A program made the position numbers and the translations under genes. From Pseudomonadota bacterium (GTDB taxonomy: Bacteria > Pseudomonadota > Gammaproteobacteria > Ga0077536), in assembly GCA_018668255.1 (NCBI GenBank), contig JABISZ010000052.1, positions 1 to 64,000 on the forward strand: 64,000 nucleotides of DNA. Direction: 5' to 3'. Within the stretch, counting starts at the first letter, position 1; each line of letters opens with the position of its first letter. Positions 34,101 through 44,287 of the stretch are shown one piece after another. The notes under the pieces were generated by a model. The model did not search any database. It had not been told where the DNA came from and was given only the letters and a program-made list of their open reading frames with translations.

Positions 34101-36839
34101 TTATTGGGCTGCGCGCTTACTAATTTGTACGGCACAGTGCTTGAATTCTGGAATTTTTCCTATCGGGTCAATAGCATCAATAGTTAGTAAGTTGGCGGCG
34201 GCTTCGACATAACAAAAGGGCATAAAAACGTTACCTATCTGCAGACCATTGTCCATCCTTACCATAGCCGTTACTTCTCCTCGCTTAGAGTGTAAACAAA
34301 CGGTATCGTCGCTTTCGATTTGGTATAGCTCCATGTCTTCACTGTTCATACTGATAAATGCTTCTGGCTCAAGAGAGTCTAGCACTCGCGCTCTGCGTGT
34401 CATAGTTCCCGTATGCCAATGCTCTAGTTGTCTGCCAGTGATCAAAACAAGAGGGAAATCATCCGACGGAAGTTCGGCGGCATGAGAATAGTGAGCAGCG
34501 GAAAACTTTGCTTTTCCTGAAGGCAGATAGAAAGTCTCTTTAAACAGCACAGTTTCGCTCTGAGTGGAATCTTTGGTATAAGGATATGTGATAGAGTCTC
34601 TCTCCTTAAGAAGGCCCCACGTAATCCCTCCTATGGAAGGCATTACATTAGTCATTTCTTCAAATACTTCAGCAGCTGACCTGTGGGTCCATTTTTGGCC
34701 AAGTTGTTCTGCTAAATCATGAATAATTTCTAGATCCTGCCGCGCATCACCTGGCGGCTCGATCGCCTGCCTTCCAAGTTGGACTCTTCTATCTGTATTG
34801 GTGAAGCTCCCCGTCTTTTCGGGGAAAGCTGAGGCTGGCAGGATTACATCGGCAAAACTGGCAGTCTCTGTAAAAAAGATGTCCTGGATCACAAGGTGCT
34901 CTAATGTTGCTAGAGCTTCCCTCGCATGATTCAAATTAGGGTCAGACATGGCGGGGTTTTCCCCCATGACGTACATACCCTTGATAGAGCCTTGAGATGC
35001 CCCCGATAGAATTTCTGTTACGGTTAGACCGGTCTCACTGCTTAATGTTGTGTTCCAGACTTGCTCAAATTTCTTCTTGTTCTCATTATCAGTGACAGGT
35101 TGGTAGTCTGGGTAGACCATAGGGATAAGTCCGGCATCCGATGCTCCTTGCACATTATTCTGACCTCTCAGAGGATGGATTCCAGATCCTTTCTTACCTA
35201 TGTTTCCGGTCAGCAAAGCGAGAGAAATTAAGCAGCGCGCATTGTCAGTGCCATGGATATGTTGAGATATACCCATCCCCCAGAATATCATTGCACTCCG
35301 CGCTTTGGCATACAGTCGTGCTACCGCTCGAATAGTCTCAGGTTTTATTCCACAAGTAGAGGACACTGACTCGGGCGAGTATTTGCTGACTACTTCTTTT
35401 AGGTTTAAAAAGTCAGTTGTTCTTTCTTTGATGAATCTCTCATCGTGTAAATTTTCTTCTATGATGACAGACATCATCGAGTTCATTAAAAGCACGTCTG
35501 TATCAGGACGAAATTGTAAGAAAAAGTCTGCATGTCTAGTCAGATCTGATTTATACGGATCTATGACTACTAGCCTTGCCCCGTTCTTAGTCGCATTTTT
35601 CATGAAAGTCGCAGCTACCGGATGATTAGCTGTTGGCTTAGCGCCAATAACGACGATGACTTCAGTTAGAGCAACATCTTCAACTTGGTTAGACACGCCA
35701 GCATTACCTAGCATTTCTAACATTGCAGCGACCGAAGAAGCGTGGCAAAGACGAGTGCAGTGATCTACATTATTCGTTTTCAACGCTGATCGGATAAACT
35801 TTTGAAATGCGTAAGCTTCTTCATTCGAGCCTTTTGCAGACCCTAGTCCAGCCAAGGCATTACCGCCATGGATGTCCAATATGCTTTTTAGCCCTGTTGC
35901 TGCGAATTCTAGAGCTTCTGACCAAGATGCTTCTCTGAAGTAGTCGCTGATTTCATTTTTGTGGATAAGGGCAGCGGTCTTTTTCATCCCCTTGATCCGA
36001 ATGAGAGGTTTTGTTAGGCGGTCCTCATGATGGACATAATCGAATCCGTAGCGACCTTTAACGCATAGTCTATTTTTATTCGCGGGGCCATTGCGACCAG
36101 TAGCGGACTTGATAGCACCATCACTTACATTAAAAGTTAGCAAGCAACCGACTCCACAATAAGGACAAACAGTGTCAATTCTTTTATTATCAGGTAAGTC
36201 TGTAGCCGCGCCAGTGGAAGTGAGGGCATTTGTTGGGCAAGCTTGAACACATTCGCCGCAACTTACGCAGGAACTTTCTCCTAATGTCGCATCTAAGTCG
36301 AAGGTGATTTTCAGATTTGCTCCGCGATTTGATATTCCTATCACATCGTTAACTTGAGTTTCTCTGCATGCTCGAACACAGCGCGTACATTGTATGCATT
36401 GGCCTAAATCTACGGTTATCGCAGGATTAGTTATGTCTATAACCTGCGACTGGTATGGAGCGTCCTCATGACGAATGTCAAAATGCGTGACCCATTTAGA
36501 AAGTTCTGTACTATTGCTCTGAATACTACCCGCACTGTAATTTTCTGTAAGATCGCTAGTAAGCATCGTTATCACCATCTTTTGGCTAAACTGAGCTCTT
36601 GCGTTATTCGAGTGGACCACCATACTTTTCTCAGCCAGGCGCGAACATGAAGGGGCTAGAGTCCTTTCTCCTTCAATTTCCACGACACACGCTCTGCAAT
36701 TACCATCTGGTCGGCAGTTATCTTGAAAACATAAACGCGGAATTGACACCCCCGCATTTTCCGCTGCCACAAGTATCGTTTCACCCTTCTGGGCTACAAC
36801 ATTGTGTCCGTCTAATTGAAAAGTAAATTCCGAGTTCAA
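34101..36839 (-). CDS. fdsA: Formate dehydrogenase catalytic subunit, NAD-linked (FdsA/Fdh1A-type)
   Basis: 912 residues. The order is: N-terminal 2Fe-2S domain (Cys37, 48, 51, 65), two ferredoxin-type 4Fe-4S clusters (Cys148-158 and Cys191-201), a further 4Fe-4S cluster at VCPYCGVGC (Cys225-232), then the molybdo/tungsto-bis-PGD domain with the active-site Cys-His in RLCHASS. Formate is oxidised to CO2 and electrons pass through the clusters to the partner NuoEF-like subunit. The His-Cys3 cluster motif seen between the 2Fe-2S and ferredoxin domains in NuoG and many relatives is absent. It overlaps its partner gene by four bases. The accessory protein FdhD is not in the window. Confidence 0.93.
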   Translation of the reverse strand: MNSEFTFQLDGHNVVAQKGETILVAAENAGVSIPRLCFQDNCRPDGNCRACVVEIEGERTLAPSCSRLAEKSMVVHSNNARAQFSQKMVITMLTSDLTENYSAGSIQSNSTELSKWVTHFDIRHEDAPYQSQVIDITNPAITVDLGQCIQCTRCVRACRETQVNDVIGISNRGANLKITFDLDATLGESSCVSCGECVQACPTNALTSTGAATDLPDNKRIDTVCPYCGVGCLLTFNVSDGAIKSATGRNGPANKNRLCVKGRYGFDYVHHEDRLTKPLIRIKGMKKTAALIHKNEISDYFREASWSEALEFAATGLKSILDIHGGNALAGLGSAKGSNEEAYAFQKFIRSALKTNNVDHCTRLCHASSVAAMLEMLGNAGVSNQVEDVALTEVIVVIGAKPTANHPVAATFMKNATKNGARLVVIDPYKSDLTRHADFFLQFRPDTDVLLMNSMMSVIIEENLHDERFIKERTTDFLNLKEVVSKYSPESVSSTCGIKPETIRAVARLYAKARSAMIFWGMGISQHIHGTDNARCLISLALLTGNIGKKGSGIHPLRGQNNVQGASDAGLIPMVYPDYQPVTDNENKKKFEQVWNTTLSSETGLTVTEILSGASQGSIKGMYVMGENPAMSDPNLNHAREALATLEHLVIQDIFFTETASFADVILPASAFPEKTGSFTNTDRRVQLGRQAIEPPGDARQDLEIIHDLAEQLGQKWTHRSAAEVFEEMTNVMPSIGGITWGLLKERDSITYPYTKDSTQSETVLFKETFYLPSGKAKFSAAHYSHAAELPSDDFPLVLITGRQLEHWHTGTMTRRARVLDSLEPEAFISMNSEDMELYQIESDDTVCLHSKRGEVTAMVRMDNGLQIGNVFMPFCYVEAAANLLTIDAIDPIGKIPEFKHCAVQISKRAAQ

Positions 36840-38479
36840 GATATTTCTTCTTTAAAATGAGCTATGACTGATTTCATAGGGTTGGGAGCGGCCTGTCCTA
36901 GCCCACAGATTGACGCATCAGTCATAACTTTAGCAAGGTCTTTTAATTTATTTATATCCCATGAGCGGGCCGACATTAAAGCAGAAGCTTGTTTTGTTCC
37001 GATTCTACACGGAGTACATTTTCCGCAACTTTCTTTTGCAAAAAAGTCCATTGCATTTTTTGCATAACTCGCCACATTGTCATGATTCGATAAGACAATT
37101 ATTGCAGCTGAGCCTATGAAACAATCGTGTTCTTGCAGTGTATCAAAGTCCAAAGGAATGTCGGCTAGAGAAGCTGGTAATATCCCACCAGACGCACCGC
37201 CTGGGAAGTAAGCTTTAAGCTGATGCCCAGGACTCATCCCGTTACAATATTCGTTTACTAGTTCCCGCAAGGTGATTCCCGCTGGAGCAAGATACATCCC
37301 TGGGGTCATTATCCGACCACTCACTGAGAAAGAGATAAGCCCTGTTCGACCGTGACGTCCGTGAGAAGAGTGGAAATCACTTCCATTGTTGATGACATCT
37401 GTTACCCGGTATAGTGTCTCTAAATTGTGCTCAAGAGTTGGCTTTCCGAAGATGCCATTTGCTGCAATATAAGGAGGTCGAAGACGAGGAATACCTCGCT
37501 TACCTTCGATAGATTCAATCATGGCGGACTCCTCCCCGCATACATAAGAACCGGCACCTCGTCTCAGCTCTATAGACGGGAGACCATTAGGAAAAGCCAC
37601 ACTGATAGCTTTTATTTCTTGAATTAAGATTTCACGACATGCAGCATATTCATCTCGCAGGTAAATTATACATTTGTGAGCGTCTACTGCCCATGCAGCA
37701 ATTAGCATGCCTTCTAAGAACTGATGAGGTTTGCTTTCTAAGTATGTTCTATCTTTAAAGGTACCGGGTTCGCCTTCATCAATGTTTATCGCGAGATAGC
37801 GAGGACTTGGCTGTTGTCGAACGATCTCCCATTTTTTCCCCGTAGGGAAACCTGCGCCACCTAAACCTCTAAGTCCGCTGTCCGACAGGAGTTTAACGAC
37901 CGCCGACCGAGTAAGAACTCCGTCGGTACATTTCTTGAGTGCTCCATAGCCTCCGGATATGATGTATGGTTCAAGCTTTTCGTATTTCGGTATCTGAGGG
38001 GCATACGATTTGCAGGCTAAGACATTTTCGGCTGTTGCTTCCTGAATTACTCTCTGTCCGACTACTACGATTGGTGCATTTGAACATTGGCCAACACAAG
38101 GCACTTTTTCGAGCTTTACATTGCTTGGGATATTTTTTTCTATCGTCATACTCAATTCTTCGGAGCCAAACATCTTACAAGTCAGTGATTCGCAGACACG
38201 AATAGTTAAATTCGGAGTCGTTTGTTCGCTATCTTGTATGAGATTGAAATGGTGATAGAAAGTAGCAACCTCGTGAACTTCGGCAAGTGATATTTTCAGG
38301 CAGTCGGCTAAAGCTACAAGATGATCTTTCGATATGTGATGATAGTTGTCTTGAATTAGATGGAGATATTCAATCAGCAAATCGCGCCTAAAAGGCGAAG
38401 AGCCTAGTAATACTTTGATCTCGGCTAATACGCTGGGTAGGATAGCAAGTTCACGAGTCTGGTTTTTTTTCGACTTCAT
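36836..38479 (-). CDS. fdsB: Formate dehydrogenase NADH-forming subunit, NuoE-NuoF fusion
   Basis: 547 residues. Residues 1 to about 155 resemble NuoE/FdsG with a thioredoxin-like 2Fe-2S site (CESLTC about 94-99 and CVGQC about 132-136). The rest is NuoF/FdsB-like: GLRGLGGAGFPTGKKWE (FMN/NAD loop), the RGAGSYVCGEESAMIESIEGKRG segment and the 4Fe-4S site ESCGKCTPCRIG near the C-terminus. It receives electrons from the catalytic subunit and reduces NAD+. The fused arrangement matches the two-subunit Fdh1 of methylotrophs rather than the separate FdsG and FdsB of Cupriavidus. First gene of the operon, with AAAGG before the ATG. Confidence 0.93.
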   Translation of the reverse strand: MKSKKNQTRELAILPSVLAEIKVLLGSSPFRRDLLIEYLHLIQDNYHHISKDHLVALADCLKISLAEVHEVATFYHHFNLIQDSEQTTPNLTIRVCESLTCKMFGSEELSMTIEKNIPSNVKLEKVPCVGQCSNAPIVVVGQRVIQEATAENVLACKSYAPQIPKYEKLEPYIISGGYGALKKCTDGVLTRSAVVKLLSDSGLRGLGGAGFPTGKKWEIVRQQPSPRYLAINIDEGEPGTFKDRTYLESKPHQFLEGMLIAAWAVDAHKCIIYLRDEYAACREILIQEIKAISVAFPNGLPSIELRRGAGSYVCGEESAMIESIEGKRGIPRLRPPYIAANGIFGKPTLEHNLETLYRVTDVINNGSDFHSSHGRHGRTGLISFSVSGRIMTPGMYLAPAGITLRELVNEYCNGMSPGHQLKAYFPGGASGGILPASLADIPLDFDTLQEHDCFIGSAAIIVLSNHDNVASYAKNAMDFFAKESCGKCTPCRIGTKQASALMSARSWDINKLKDLAKVMTDASICGLGQAAPNPMKSVIAHFKEEIS

Positions 38480-39074
38480 AGTTGCCTTTGTCCTGGTTGA
38501 TTACGCCGGAACAGGTAAGAGTCTTTAGTGAGCAACACTTTTCCAGGATCTCCTTTTTCACTACAATGCTAATTAAGGCTAATAGTCGCGGTCATCATAT
38601 ACTTATATAGTGTTGTGGAATAGTGGTATTAGAATCAGTCATAAGAGTTTTGATGCTGAATTCAGGAATATAACCTGCGAATGGATCAAGGAAGAGGATC
38701 ATTTACTTTTGTGACTATCCCGCAAAGCTGCAAAAACGATTTTGACCCTATTTTTCCATCGTGCTGGCAAGCCATAGGTTGAATTCTCAATGGCACGATT
38801 TCCTTGCCCCGAACTGAAATGGTGGCTATTCGAAGAAGTCTAGGGCAGGTAACGTACTCTGACATTATAGCAGTTGGTAACGTCCCACTCCAAAAGAGAT
38901 CGCCCATAAGTGATTCCCGTCAGGAAGAGCCACAAAGGCTTAATTATTCTGTGATAAACAGAATCAGCACCTCGTTGATTGGTGACGATTACAGCTTTTA
39001 TCAATTTAACCTCGAGACTCTCAGACTCTTTATTATCTTCGAATGTTGGGTTTATTATTTAGACTCTCGTCTCT
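38480..39074. other. Intergenic region between formate dehydrogenase operon and nrdB
   Basis: About 595 bases. It must contain the leftward promoter for the formate dehydrogenase operon and the end of the nrdAB transcript. One plus-strand frame from ATG 38680 reads through about 135 codons with a single TGA at about codon 34, but it has no recognisable domain and no good ribosome binding site. A 73-codon frame on the minus strand is no better. I call neither a gene. Confidence 0.4.
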
Positions 39075-40283
39075 CTAATCCCAACTGAGTGCTCCTCCAG
39101 TTTGATACTCGGTGACTCTAGTCTCGAAGAAATTTTTCTCTTTCTTTAAATCAATCGCTTCACTCATCCAAGGAAACGGGTTTGAAGCGTTAGGATATTG
39201 CTCTGGGAGGCCTATTTGCGCGCACCGTCTATTTGCTATGAAACCTAGGTATTCTTCAAACATGTTTGCATTAAGACCAAGGACTCCTCTAGGCATAGTG
39301 TCGTGCGCGTAAGCTATTTCTAATTCCACTGCTTCACGGATTAAAGCGACCATTTGATCCTGAAAATCGGAAGTCCAGAGGTCTGGGTTTTCTACCTTTA
39401 TCTGATTAATGACATCAATTCCGAAATTAAGATGCATAGATTCATCTCTAAGTATGTATTGAAATTGTTCCGCAACTCCGGTCATTTTATTTCTGCGTCC
39501 CATTGACAGAACCTGAACGAACCCCACGTAGAAAAATATACCCTCAAAAATCACGTAGAAAGCAATAAGATCTCTTAGTAACCTCTGGTCATCTTCATGT
39601 GTCCCTGTTTGGAAGTTTCGGTCACCCAAACTATCAGTGAATTGCGTTGCCCAGGCAGCTTTAGCATGAATAGATTCAACTTCTCTATACATGTTGAAAA
39701 CTTCTGCCTCGTCAAGCCCTAGACTCTCTATACAGTATTGGTATGCGTGTGTGTGTAATGCTTCTTCAAAGGCCTGCCTTAATAAATATTGCCTACATTC
39801 GGGGTTCGTGATATGCCTGTATACAGCGAGTACTAGATTATTAGCTACTAAGGAATCTGCTGTAGAGAAAAAGCCTAGGTTTCTTTTTATTAAAACTCTT
39901 TCGTCTTCAGTCAAACCATTAGGGTCTTTCCATAGCGCTATATCCGCTGTCATGTTAACTTCTTGCGGCATCCAATGATTCGCGCAGCCGTCAAGATATT
40001 TCTGCCATGCCCATTTATATTTAAACGGCACCAGTTGGTTGACATCAGATCTACAGTTGATCATTGCTTTGTCATCTACGGCTAGCCTACCAGCCCCAAA
40101 TTCCACTTCTTCGAGGCCGGTTATACCTTTTTCATTGGTCTGTGCATCAAGAACATTTTCTTTTTCTACAACTTCCACTGCCGGTTGATTTTTCTCTAAT
40201 GGTTCTATTTCTGCTTTTACTTCCGTGGCCACTAATGTTGGGGGTTGTTTAAACTGTGCTATAGGGTCATCCCAATTCAGCAT
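39075..40283 (-). CDS. nrdB: NrdB, class I ribonucleotide reductase beta subunit
   Basis: 402 residues. It houses the diiron-tyrosyl radical cofactor that starts nucleotide reduction in NrdA. The ligands and radical site are visible: Asp in STADSLV, Glu-x2-His-x3-Tyr in [10 protein letters not shown] (Tyr about 199), Glu in FEGIFFY and Glu/His in [10 protein letters not shown]. An N-terminal extension of about 60 residues (acidic, Glu-rich) precedes the conserved core and is longer than in E. coli NrdB. ATG at 40283 follows AGGAG. It lies 40 bases downstream of nrdA on the minus strand. Confidence 0.96.
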   Translation of the reverse strand: MLNWDDPIAQFKQPPTLVATEVKAEIEPLEKNQPAVEVVEKENVLDAQTNEKGITGLEEVEFGAGRLAVDDKAMINCRSDVNQLVPFKYKWAWQKYLDGCANHWMPQEVNMTADIALWKDPNGLTEDERVLIKRNLGFFSTADSLVANNLVLAVYRHITNPECRQYLLRQAFEEALHTHAYQYCIESLGLDEAEVFNMYREVESIHAKAAWATQFTDSLGDRNFQTGTHEDDQRLLRDLIAFYVIFEGIFFYVGFVQVLSMGRRNKMTGVAEQFQYILRDESMHLNFGIDVINQIKVENPDLWTSDFQDQMVALIREAVELEIAYAHDTMPRGVLGLNANMFEEYLGFIANRRCAQIGLPEQYPNASNPFPWMSEAIDLKKEKNFFETRVTEYQTGGALSWD

Positions 40284-40323
40284 GTTTTTCTCCTAATTTT
40301 TTGTTTTTTTATGTTCATATTAA

Positions 40324-43215
40324 TTACTGACAGGCTTCACATTCAGGGTCTAGAATTGAGCATGCTTGAGGCGCTGTGGCTAGATCTGATGTATCGTTTT
40401 GTGCGACAGCGTTTAGCTTGCCATCAGCGAGAGTACTTTTTTCTACATGAGTGGCGCCCATAGTTCTCAAGTAATAAGTTGTTTTTAATCCTTTTATCCA
40501 AGCTAGCTTATATATGTTATCCATCTTTGTACCGCTGGGCTCAGACATGTATAGGTTTAATGATTGAGCTTGATCAAGCCATTTCTGTCTTCGAGAACCT
40601 GCTTCAATTAACCATCTCGTATCTAGTTCAAAAGCTGTCGCATAAAGGGCTTTTAGGGAAGAAGGGATCCTATCAATTTGTGAAACGCTACCATCATAAT
40701 ATTTCAGATCATTCACCATGACCTCGTCCCATAGGTTAGCCTTTTTCAGGTCTTCAACGAGGTACATATTTACGACAGTAAAGTCTCCGGACAAGTTGGA
40801 TTTAACAAACAAGTTTTGATAAGTAGGCTCTATCGATTGGCTGACGCCACAGATGTTTGAAATAGTAGCTGTCGGCGCTATTGCCATACAGTTGGAGTTT
40901 CTCATACCTATTGTTTGAACCTTCTCTCTTAGTGAGTCCCAATCAAGCGTTTGCTCACGGTCCATTTCTAAATAGCCGTTCCTTCCTTGTTCGAGAAGCT
41001 TAATTGAGTCAATAGGTAGTATCCCTTGGCTCCATAACGATCCCTGAAAACTCTGATATGTTCCTCTCTCTTGGGCTAGGTTGGATGACGCAGCTATAGC
41101 GTAATAACTGACGGCTTCCATCGACTTGTCAGCAAAGCTGACGGCTTCCTCTGAGCTGTATGGAAGGTTTAACTTATATAGTGCATCTTGAAAGCCCATT
41201 ATACCAAGACCAACAGGACGGTGTTTGAGGTTTGACGCTTTAGCCGTTGCAACACTGTAATAGTTATAGTCTATGACGTTGTCTAACATGCGCATCGCTA
41301 TGTTAATTGTTTTTTCTAGTTTGTTAGAATCTAGTCCGCCATCCAAGATGTGTTGGGTAAGATTTACCGAACCCAGGTTACAAACAGCGATCTCTTTATC
41401 AGGAGAGGTATTGAGAGTGATTTCAGTACAGAGGTTGGAACTATGCACCACTCCCGCATGCTGCTGTGGCGATCTCAAGTTACAGGCGTCTTTGAAAGTG
41501 AACCATGGATGTCCAGTTTCGTATACCATTGCTAGCATTTTTCTCCACAGCTCTACCGCCCGAACTCGTTTGAAGTTACGAATCTCCCCGAGATCTGCTT
41601 TTCGTTCGTAGTCGCAATAAAGAGCTTCAAATTTTTTACCAAATGCATCATGGAGATCTGGGGTTTCATCGGGTGAAAACAGCGTCCATTGCTCATCTTC
41701 GCATACACGTTGCATGAAAAGGTCTGGTATCCAGTTCGCTGTATTCATATCGTGCGTTCGTCGGCGATCATCACCAGTGTTTTTTCTTAGCTCGGTGAAT
41801 TCCTCTATATCGATATGCCACGACTCCAGGTAGGCGCACATAGCTCCTTTCCTCTTTCCACCCTGGTTAACGGCTACCGCTGTATCATTTGCAACTTTTA
41901 GGAAAGGGACCACACCTTGAGATTTTCCATTAGTCCCTTTTATATGCGCTCCCATACCTCTTACAGGTGTCCAGTCGTTACCTAGTCCACCCGCAAATTT
42001 AGAGAGTAGAGCGTCATCTTTTATTGCTCCGAAGATGCCGTCAAGGTCATCAGGTATTGAGGTGAGATAGCAAGATGAAAGCTGTGGCCTTAATGTCCCT
42101 GAATTAAACAACGTTGGAGTTGAACTCATAAAGTCAAATGACGAGAGAAGATCGTAAAACTTTATAGTCCATTTTTCAGTTTCTATTTCATTTATTGCTA
42201 GACCCATCGCTACTCTCATAAAGAATGCCTGAGGGAGTTCAAATCGCACGTCTTCGCTTTGTATGAAATATCGGTCGTATAAAGTCTGCAGGCCTAGATA
42301 GTTAAAATTAAAATCTCTTTCGGGTCTCAGAGCTTTCCCTATCTTTTTTAAGTCATAGTTTCCTAGCCTTGAGTCGACGAGCTCTAAGCTAATTGCTTTT
42401 TTAATATAACTTTCAAAGTAACTAGGATATTGTTCAGACATTTCCTCCTGCGTCGCCTCTTCCCTATTTCCACCTACAAAGGTCAGAGCCTCTTGCCTAA
42501 GAGAGTCCAACAGCACTCGAGCAGCAACATAAGTATAATTAGGTTCGCGTTCTATAAATGTCCTTGCGGCCATTGTTGCGGCGTTAGAAACATCCACCTC
42601 GGCTACTCCGTCAAAAAGAGCTCTTTTCGTTTCTTCCATGAGTGCTTCAGGATCTGTCCCAGATACCTGCCAGCATGCTTCTTTTAAAATTTTCTGAAGA
42701 CGTTCTGTATCCAATGGTTTTTTTGTGCCATCTGCCATAGTCACTTGCAGTGCACTGCTGCTTAGTTCAAGTGCAGTTTGCGACTCTAAAGATAATGCTC
42801 TCTCTTTTTTTCTTTCCTCTCGGTAGAGCACGTATGAGCGAGCTACTTTGTGTTCGCCTGCTCTCATTAACGAAAGCTCGACGTGATCTTGAATGTCTTC
42901 TATATGCATCGCCCCGCCAGACGGCATACGACGAGTGACAGCAGATACTATTTCATCCCCAATTTGATCGACTAGGCTATGAACTCGATTAGAAGCCGCT
43001 GCATGGTTCCCTTCTACTGCTAGAAATGCCTTTGTGATAGCTACTTTGATTTTTCCGCCGTCAAAGGATGTGACTTTGCCATTTCTTCTTATTACACGGT
43101 ATTCCCCAGGTGCTGTAGCTGCTATTCCCATGTTATTGTCTACAGGGCTCTCTAACGTAGGTGGCTTAGGGCTCTCGTTTCGGGTTTCAGCCTCGGTGCT
43201 CGTCTCTGAACTCAT
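40324..43215 (-). CDS. nrdA: NrdA, class I ribonucleotide reductase alpha subunit with two ATP-cones
   Basis: 963 residues. After a disordered acidic start (1-30), two ATP-cone regulatory domains are visible (about 36-140, beginning YRVIRRNGKVTSFDGGKIKVAITKAF, and about 155-250, beginning TMADGTKKPLDTERLQKIL). The catalytic barrel holds the Cys pair and finger loop (SCYLTSIPDDLDGIF, NLCTEITLN, and the later MAIAPTATISNICGVSQSIEP). The C-terminal CEACQ is the redox shuttle pair for thioredoxin. It reduces ribonucleoside diphosphates to deoxy forms. Paired NrdR-like boxes lie upstream, as expected for NrdR control. Confidence 0.96.
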   Translation of the reverse strand: MSSETSTEAETRNESPKPPTLESPVDNNMGIAATAPGEYRVIRRNGKVTSFDGGKIKVAITKAFLAVEGNHAAASNRVHSLVDQIGDEIVSAVTRRMPSGGAMHIEDIQDHVELSLMRAGEHKVARSYVLYREERKKERALSLESQTALELSSSALQVTMADGTKKPLDTERLQKILKEACWQVSGTDPEALMEETKRALFDGVAEVDVSNAATMAARTFIEREPNYTYVAARVLLDSLRQEALTFVGGNREEATQEEMSEQYPSYFESYIKKAISLELVDSRLGNYDLKKIGKALRPERDFNFNYLGLQTLYDRYFIQSEDVRFELPQAFFMRVAMGLAINEIETEKWTIKFYDLLSSFDFMSSTPTLFNSGTLRPQLSSCYLTSIPDDLDGIFGAIKDDALLSKFAGGLGNDWTPVRGMGAHIKGTNGKSQGVVPFLKVANDTAVAVNQGGKRKGAMCAYLESWHIDIEEFTELRKNTGDDRRRTHDMNTANWIPDLFMQRVCEDEQWTLFSPDETPDLHDAFGKKFEALYCDYERKADLGEIRNFKRVRAVELWRKMLAMVYETGHPWFTFKDACNLRSPQQHAGVVHSSNLCTEITLNTSPDKEIAVCNLGSVNLTQHILDGGLDSNKLEKTINIAMRMLDNVIDYNYYSVATAKASNLKHRPVGLGIMGFQDALYKLNLPYSSEEAVSFADKSMEAVSYYAIAASSNLAQERGTYQSFQGSLWSQGILPIDSIKLLEQGRNGYLEMDREQTLDWDSLREKVQTIGMRNSNCMAIAPTATISNICGVSQSIEPTYQNLFVKSNLSGDFTVVNMYLVEDLKKANLWDEVMVNDLKYYDGSVSQIDRIPSSLKALYATAFELDTRWLIEAGSRRQKWLDQAQSLNLYMSEPSGTKMDNIYKLAWIKGLKTTYYLRTMGATHVEKSTLADGKLNAVAQNDTSDLATAPQACSILDPECEACQ

Positions 43216-43294
43216 ATTGTCTCCAAAAGTTCCCAGGTTTGGACTGTTCCTCTTCCTAGGTTTCGTATAAAAATCTGTAAGTCATGGTATATCA

Positions 43295-43342
43295 CCACCA
43301 CTGGTTGTGGTCAAGTGAATATGTAACCACTACATAATGTGT
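43295..43342 (-). promoter_or_regulatory. Paired NrdR-box-like operator upstream of nrdA
   Basis: The 16-mer at 43327-43342 matches the NrdR consensus ACACWATATATWGTGT at 13 of 16 positions. A weaker partner at 43295-43310 keeps the outer CCAC and TTGTG arms. The two start 32 bases apart, about three helical turns, which is the usual spacing of tandem NrdR boxes. They lie 80-130 bases upstream of the nrdA ATG. NrdR represses when dATP or ATP levels signal sufficient dNTP. Confidence 0.55.
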
Positions 43343-43510
43343 GTATAGTGTTGATGAACAGTCGCTTGTGGGTGCCTAACTTGCTAATAAGCTGTTGATA
43401 AGTGTAATTTATCTCCATAAAACATATGTTTGCCGGTCGAATGTATAATACAGAAAAAAGACGCATCGTTTCAGCGAAAAATGATTTTAAATGGGACATA
43501 AATTGAGAAT

Positions 43511-44287
43511 ATGCAGATAAGAATAGCTCAAATAACCGACGCTCACATCTTCGAAGATCCGCACACACGCTTTGAAGGCTGCGATACGCGCGCTAGCATA
43601 GAGGCTGTTTTAGCTGAAATTCAGTCCCTTGGTAATATTGACCTAATTGTTGCCACTGGAGATATGAGCATGGACGGCGGTTTTGTATCGTACCGTTTTT
43701 TAAATTCTCTTTTCTCCGGCTGCGATATCCCCGTCTTAGCTGTGCCTGGGAATCACGATAAGCCGGGCGTGGCTTCTCAGGCGGCCAATTTTTATTTTTT
43801 GACTAGTACAGTCAAGAGAGATTTTGGCAGGTGGCGCTTCCATTTTTTGAATACGAAGAAAGACGGTCATGAGCTAGGTGAGATTGACTCTAAAGACTTA
43901 GCAGAACTCTCTGAGAACATTGTCTCCGCGGGCAGGAAGCCGCAAATAATCTTTATGCACCATCCACCTTTGAACATCGGTAGTGCTTGGCTTGACGATA
44001 TGAAACTAGAAAACTCTAGCGATTTTTGGCAGATAGTGAGCCAGAGCTCCAATATAAAAGGTGTGTTTTGCGGTCACGTTCACCAAGATAATGAATTATC
44101 TCGTAATGGTGTGCCGGTGATAACCACACCATCTACCTGTATCCAATTCAAGCGTCACAGCCGAGTTTATCAGATAGAGCGACTCCAACCGGGCTTTCGA
44201 ATAATAGAGGCTCAAGATGACGAAACATTCTCTCATCATCTCGTCAGATTAGAACCATCAGATGATTTTAGCGTTCCCCTTTTATAG
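43511..44287 (+). CDS. cpdA: CpdA-like 3',5'-cyclic nucleotide phosphodiesterase
   Basis: 258 residues of the calcineurin-like metallophosphoesterase fold. All metal motifs are present: TDAHIF (DxH, about 8-13), ATGDMS (about 53-58), GNHDKP (about 83-88), MHHPPL (about 154-159) and GHVHQD (about 189-194). CpdA hydrolyses cAMP and so tempers CRP signalling. It is transcribed divergently from nrdA and its 3' end overlaps the convergent tsaB by 20 bases. A TATAAT at 43444-43449 could be its promoter. Confidence 0.88.
   Translation: MQIRIAQITDAHIFEDPHTRFEGCDTRASIEAVLAEIQSLGNIDLIVATGDMSMDGGFVSYRFLNSLFSGCDIPVLAVPGNHDKPGVASQAANFYFLTSTVKRDFGRWRFHFLNTKKDGHELGEIDSKDLAELSENIVSAGRKPQIIFMHHPPLNIGSAWLDDMKLENSSDFWQIVSQSSNIKGVFCGHVHQDNELSRNGVPVITTPSTCIQFKRHSRVYQIERLQPGFRIIEAQDDETFSHHLVRLEPSDDFSVPLL

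Noticed and set aside
38680-39088. Possible decayed plus-strand gene between the formate dehydrogenase and nrdB genes
   Set aside because: One stop codon inside, no recognisable motif and no ribosome binding site; coding character too weak to call.
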